DNA of 35,888 nt from Syntrophales bacterium. Lineage in GTDB: Bacteria; Desulfobacterota; Syntrophia; Syntrophales; UBA2210. Numbering within the stretch: position 1 is the stretch's first letter; each line of letters begins with the position of its first letter. Under the pieces are notes generated by a model. That model ran no database searches, was not told where the DNA came from, and saw only the letters and a program-made list of their open reading frames with translations. The stretch is from contig JAQULO010000014.1 in the NCBI GenBank assembly GCA_028718565.1, forward strand, positions 1 through 35,888. Reading direction: 5' to 3'. Of the stretch, positions 33,242 to 35,888 are shown piece by piece. Made by a program: the position numbers and the translations under genes.

Positions 33242-33742
33242 TTGAGGAGTCTCAACAAAAGTGTGCGTGCCGTGGGCTGGAGTTCTGTCGCGATGATGTG
33301 TATTGCGGCGGGATGCCTGTTCCCGGCATTGACGGTGCAATATTCATGGTCTGCCCCCCCTGAATCCCGGGGGGTAGAAGATAAAAGATCGGCCTCCGAG
33401 CTCGGATATTCCGTTATAACAGAAGAGCGGAAGGCACGCGATACAGCAGAGGGGGATGTCACCGGATGCAGGTTTTTGTATTTCAAAGGTTTTGTCGTGT
33501 GCCCGGAGAAGTGCAACGACAAGATACTTGTGTGTGACATGGTCTTGGAATTATGTCATGATACGAGCCCTACTAAAGACAGTGCCGACCTGCGGAAGGC
33601 CATATACGACATATGCCTTAAAATATCGAATATTCCCGAGGCCCGCCGGTTCTTGAAGATGGAGATAAAAACATGCCTGAATGAGCTTATGGGGGGGGAT
33701 ATCATACAACAGGTATACTTTACTAAATTTGTTCTATTATGA
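33242..33742 (+). CDS. Secreted Cys-rich FliL-like protein
   Basis: The start is TTG 33242, with a strong AGGAGGTG seven bases upstream; the ORF track uses an upstream GTG. The protein has about 166 residues. A basic N-terminus and hydrophobic stretch (VGWSSVAMMCIAAGCLFPAL) form a signal sequence with a possible lipobox (IAAGC). The rest aligns by eye with the periplasmic FliL domain at 22825: FKGFVVCPEKCNDKILV against the corresponding beta-strand region, and an identical-style end, IIQQVYFTKFVLL versus QMVYFTEFIVQ. It has seven cysteines after the signal region, unusual for FliL. It may be a second FliL acting at the stator or basal body. The family assignment is my inference. Confidence 0.75.
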   Translation: MRSLNKSVRAVGWSSVAMMCIAAGCLFPALTVQYSWSAPPESRGVEDKRSASELGYSVITEERKARDTAEGDVTGCRFLYFKGFVVCPEKCNDKILVCDMVLELCHDTSPTKDSADLRKAIYDICLKISNIPEARRFLKMEIKTCLNELMGGDIIQQVYFTKFVLL

Positions 33743-33746
33743 ACGG

Positions 33747-33792
33747 CCTGCCCGGTTTTACGATTCCACGGCAGTGACTGGCGGCGGGCAGG
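33747..33792 (+). repeat. Inverted repeat after the FliL-like gene
   Basis: CCTGCCCG (33747-33754) and CGGGCAGG (33785-33792) are perfect complements separated by 30 bases. There is no T tract. It could be a terminator-like or mRNA-protecting hairpin between the FliL-like and kinase-like genes. Confidence 0.35.
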
Positions 33793-33893
33793 ATGAAAAC
33801 GCAGTAACACACGTGTTTTTTGAAAATCACATTGTTACGAGGATCTTTACAGCAATCGTATTGCACTATACCTGAGACAGGAGGGACAATGTC

Positions 33894-34748
33894 GTGACTA
33901 AGAATGATCAACGTAGCCGCATATCTGCAGAGATAGAGAAGGATTTCGAATCAACCGTGTTACAGGGATTTATGCCCGGGCTTCTTCATACTTTTGCGAA
34001 TCCCTTGAACGGCATTCTGGGCCGGTCCCATCTCTTGCGGGAGAGAGTTAAAGAGACGATTGAAGCGGTAAACGGTCATAACGGTATGAGCGACACGATC
34101 CTTGAGCGGTGTAATAAAATAGCCCGTGACGCCGATCTCATTGCCAGGGAATCAGAAACATTTTTCGATCTGTTCAATAAGCTTTCCGGGAAATTTTACC
34201 GATTGAATGACACTACTGTTCAGAAGGTTAATCTTTCCGATTTTATAGAAAAGGAAGTTGCCTTCCTGGAGTTTTACCTGGATTTCAGGCATAACGTCGA
34301 TAAAAAATTGCTCTTGAATTGGGACGTCCCCGATGTGCGGGGTACATACTCCTGCTACTCATTGTCTTTATTTGCACTTATCAGGCGATCAATTGATGCC
34401 ATGAGGGGGAACGATGCGAGAGAACTGGTTATAGTAACTGATTGCGATGAGTCATATGTCAGTATAGATATCAAGGATACGGGAACGCCTCTGCCGAAGA
34501 CCCGGACAAAGAGACTATTCGAAGCCCTGGAGAAGGAAGACCCTGCCCCCTGCGGCCTGGGACAAGACAAGGGCCTCTTCAATGCCCTCTTTCTTCTGAA
34601 GGGGTGCGGAGGGGTGTTTAAGGTTGGGCGTGAAGGGAGCTTTAATGTTGTAACAGTTTGTATACCCTATAAAAACAACCGGATTGCATCGACAAAGCGC
34701 CAGGGCGCAAAGCAAAGACATTTCCCTGAGGTCATGACGCTTCTCTAG
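33894..34748 (+). CDS. Degenerate histidine kinase-like protein
   Basis: The protein has 284 residues from GTG 33894 (AGGAGGG upstream); an ATG at 33889 in another frame stops at once. The dimerisation/phosphotransfer helix has LLHTFANPLNGILGRSHLL, with H32 at the position of the phospho-accepting histidine. The C-terminal part resembles a HATPase_c domain but is eroded: the N box reads ALIRRSIDAM without the essential Asn, the G1 box is IDIKDTGTPL, and the G2-like segment GLGQDKGLFNALFLLKG lacks the usual GLGL. No receiver, PAS or membrane segment is seen. It may be a phosphotransfer or regulatory protein like ChpT rather than a kinase. It lies downstream of fliA among flagellar genes. The role is unknown. 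Confidence 0.75.
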   Translation: MTKNDQRSRISAEIEKDFESTVLQGFMPGLLHTFANPLNGILGRSHLLRERVKETIEAVNGHNGMSDTILERCNKIARDADLIARESETFFDLFNKLSGKFYRLNDTTVQKVNLSDFIEKEVAFLEFYLDFRHNVDKKLLLNWDVPDVRGTYSCYSLSLFALIRRSIDAMRGNDARELVIVTDCDESYVSIDIKDTGTPLPKTRTKRLFEALEKEDPAPCGLGQDKGLFNALFLLKGCGGVFKVGREGSFNVVTVCIPYKNNRIASTKRQGAKQRHFPEVMTLL

Positions 34749-34766
34749 GGGTTTTGTTAGTTGTAT

Positions 34767-34794
34767 TAAAGATTTTGGTGAGTCATGACGATAC
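34767..34794 (+). promoter_or_regulatory. Sigma-28 (FliA)-like promoter
   Basis: TAAAGATT (34767-34774) matches the sigma-28 -35 element TAAAGTTT at seven of eight positions. GACGATAC (34787-34794) matches the -10 element GCCGATAA at six of eight. The spacing is 12 bases against the usual 11. It lies 63 bases upstream of the small charged gene and downstream of fliA itself. Confidence 0.5.
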
Positions 34795-34856
34795 CAGTGT
34801 AAAAAGGGAGGTCAACGTCTTCCCCACGGCCTCTGCTTGGAAGGGAAGTTGAAAAA

Positions 34857-35153
34857 ATGGTAAGGTCGATCGATGTTCAACAGGTTTTGTTGCAAACGAA
34901 TTCAATTGAGCGTGTTCAACAGACCCAGCAGCAACATCCCGATGTCCAGCAACGGTACTTCGAAGATCAGTTGAGCAAAGAAAGGAAAAACCTGAAAAAG
35001 AAGGTGTCGGGCTCCGACAGCCTCCAGGAATTAAGAATCATGGAAGAAGAGGGGCGTGACAGTGGGGATCGACGCAAGCAGGGAAGGAAGAAAAAAGAAG
35101 AACATGACGCCGGTGCCGGTGAAATAGGAGAGACAGTGGACATAAGGGTATGA
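34857..35153 (+). CDS. Small charged protein of flagellar clusters (unknown function)
   Basis: The protein has 98 residues. The N-terminal half (VQQVLLQTNSIERVQQTQQQ, HPDVQQRYFEDQLSKERK) is Gln/Glu-rich and helical; the C-terminal half is very charged (RRKQGRKKKEEH). Small proteins of this type occur after fliA in deltaproteobacterial flagellar clusters, but I do not recognise a named family. It has no signal peptide and no cysteines. It is followed by a DUF2802-like gene with a 4-base overlap, so the two are likely one operon, possibly under the sigma-28-like promoter. Confidence 0.65.
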   Translation: MVRSIDVQQVLLQTNSIERVQQTQQQHPDVQQRYFEDQLSKERKNLKKKVSGSDSLQELRIMEEEGRDSGDRRKQGRKKKEEHDAGAGEIGETVDIRV

Positions 35154-35596
35154 GTACGGAGTTGATGCTGGGCATACAGATTTTTGCAGACGTGGTGCTG
35201 TGTGCCATTATTGCATTTTTGCTCTGGGTATTGAACACGGAAAGCAGGAAGAGGAGATGCGGGGTTGATGCAGATTCTCTTACCGAACTCAGAGGATTGA
35301 TCGAGTCATCAAAGGCGTCGGCTGATTATCTGGTTCGGGCCCTGGATGATGGGAAGAAGTCTCTTGAGGAAGTCGCCCATTCTCTTGACGAAAGAGAAAC
35401 GCGCCTGAGGACGCTTATGGAAGGGCTGGACCGTAGTTCCGGCGATATGCAGAAGGACCCGCGGTACGGGCAGGCTATGGAGATGGCAAGGCAGGGTGTG
35501 CCGGGAACTGAAATAGCCAATGCGCTGGACCTTACGGAAGGCGAGGTAGACCTCATAGTGAGTCTTGATCTCAGAAAGAATAAAGATGCCGGTTAA
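35150..35596 (+). CDS. DUF2802-like membrane protein
   Basis: The protein has 148 residues. One N-terminal membrane segment (LGIQIFADVVLCAIIAFLLWVL) is followed by a coiled coil (about 45-105) and a small C-terminal helix-turn-helix-like domain (YGQAMEMARQGVPGTEIANA and LTEGEVDLIVSL), the layout of DUF2802 proteins found beside flagellar and chemotaxis genes. The function is unknown. It overlaps the previous gene and the next one (TAATG), indicating tight coupling. Confidence 0.75.
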   Translation: MSTELMLGIQIFADVVLCAIIAFLLWVLNTESRKRRCGVDADSLTELRGLIESSKASADYLVRALDDGKKSLEEVAHSLDERETRLRTLMEGLDRSSGDMQKDPRYGQAMEMARQGVPGTEIANALDLTEGEVDLIVSLDLRKNKDAG

Positions 35597-35888
35597 TGTC
35601 GTTATCTAACCTGCCTGCTACCCTATCACCTCATAGTGTCAGACATCTGTTACACATTCAAAACAGAGTGAATTCTCTGCCCCCGCTTTCCGTCGGTGAG
35701 GTCGTACAAGCAACCGTGGTCGGGAAGGGGGTGGGTAGGGGAGTAGTCATAGATGTAAAAGGTGTTCGAGCCTTAGCCGAGTCGGACCTGCCACTGAAGG
35801 GGGGCACGAAGGGTTTTGTGAGAGTGGAACAGTTGCGTCCCCGAGTCATCCTTCGTATCCTGCAGTCGGTGGGGGAGACGCATCCCCG
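35596..35888 (+). CDS. Second FliK-like protein, N-terminal part (truncated by window end)
   Basis: The reading frame is open from ATG 35596 (overlapping the previous stop as TAATG) to the window end, about 97 codons, and is missing from the ORF track. It translates MSLSNLPATLSPHSVRHLL then LSVGEVVQATVVGKGVGRGV, VIDVKGVRALAESDLPLKGG and GFVRVEQLRPRVILRIL. This is an OB-like beta domain of the type that precedes FliK/Flg_hook C-terminal domains in hypothetical flagellar proteins. The next genes would often be a short FlhB-like (FlhX) gene. The C-terminal FliK domain itself is outside the window, so the call is inferred. Confidence 0.6.
   Translation, partial: MSLSNLPATLSPHSVRHLLHIQNRVNSLPPLSVGEVVQATVVGKGVGRGVVIDVKGVRALAESDLPLKGGTKGFVRVEQLRPRVILRILQSVGETHP

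Overview
The window is almost entirely one flagellar gene supercluster of a Gram-negative, Deltaproteobacteria-like (Desulfobacterota-like) organism. This placement is an inference. It rests on the gene order (flgBC-fliEFGHIJ-motE-fliK-flgDE-motAB-fliLMNOPQR-flhBA-flhFG-fliA), a PilZ protein with a helical insertion, two sigma-54 activators with receiver domains beside the structural genes, and small accessory genes (MotE, DUF2802-like) typical of such clusters. No rRNA, tRNA, CRISPR array or insertion sequence was seen.

Layout. Positions 1-2207 hold two minus-strand genes, a second MinD/ParA-like ATPase and a YcgR-like PilZ c-di-GMP receptor. They are divergent from everything else. From 2488 onward every gene is on the plus strand. 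The order is: a NtrC-type regulator (FgrM/FleQ-like role inferred); a secreted SPOR-TPR protein; a FleS/FleR-like histidine kinase and sigma-54 response regulator; the rod/basal body/C-ring/export-ATPase operon flgB-flgC-fliE-fliF-fliG-fliH-fliI-fliJ-motE; the hook operon fliK-flgD-flgE; the motor, switch and export-gate operon motA-motB1-motB2-fliL-fliM-fliN-fliO-fliP-fliQ-fliR-flhB-flhA-flhF; then flhG and fliA. The tail holds less-known genes: a Cys-rich FliL-like secreted protein, a degenerate histidine-kinase-like protein, a small charged protein, a DUF2802-like membrane protein and the truncated start of a second FliK-like protein.

How it fits together. Three good sigma-54 (-24/-12) promoters, all ending in TTGCT, stand exactly where the structural operons begin: before flgB (overlapping the fleR stop), before fliK and before motA. 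This supports a hierarchy in which the NtrC-type regulator and the FleS/FleR pair drive RpoN-dependent hook-basal-body and motor genes. FliA (sigma-28) made late in the cluster then serves later genes, and one sigma-28-like promoter is visible before the small charged gene at 34857. FlhF and FlhG would set flagellar position and number. PilZ could couple motility to c-di-GMP. Flagellin, cap, hook-junction, P/L-ring, FlgM and che genes are not in this window.

The most unusual points are: a tandem MotB pair whose first member lacks the channel aspartate; a G8 tract at their junction where loss of one G would fuse the two reading frames; an imperfect ~60-residue repeat in FliK; a duplicated LGWDD(V/I)QEEM motif in FliN; and the uncharacterised FliL-like and kinase-like genes after fliA.
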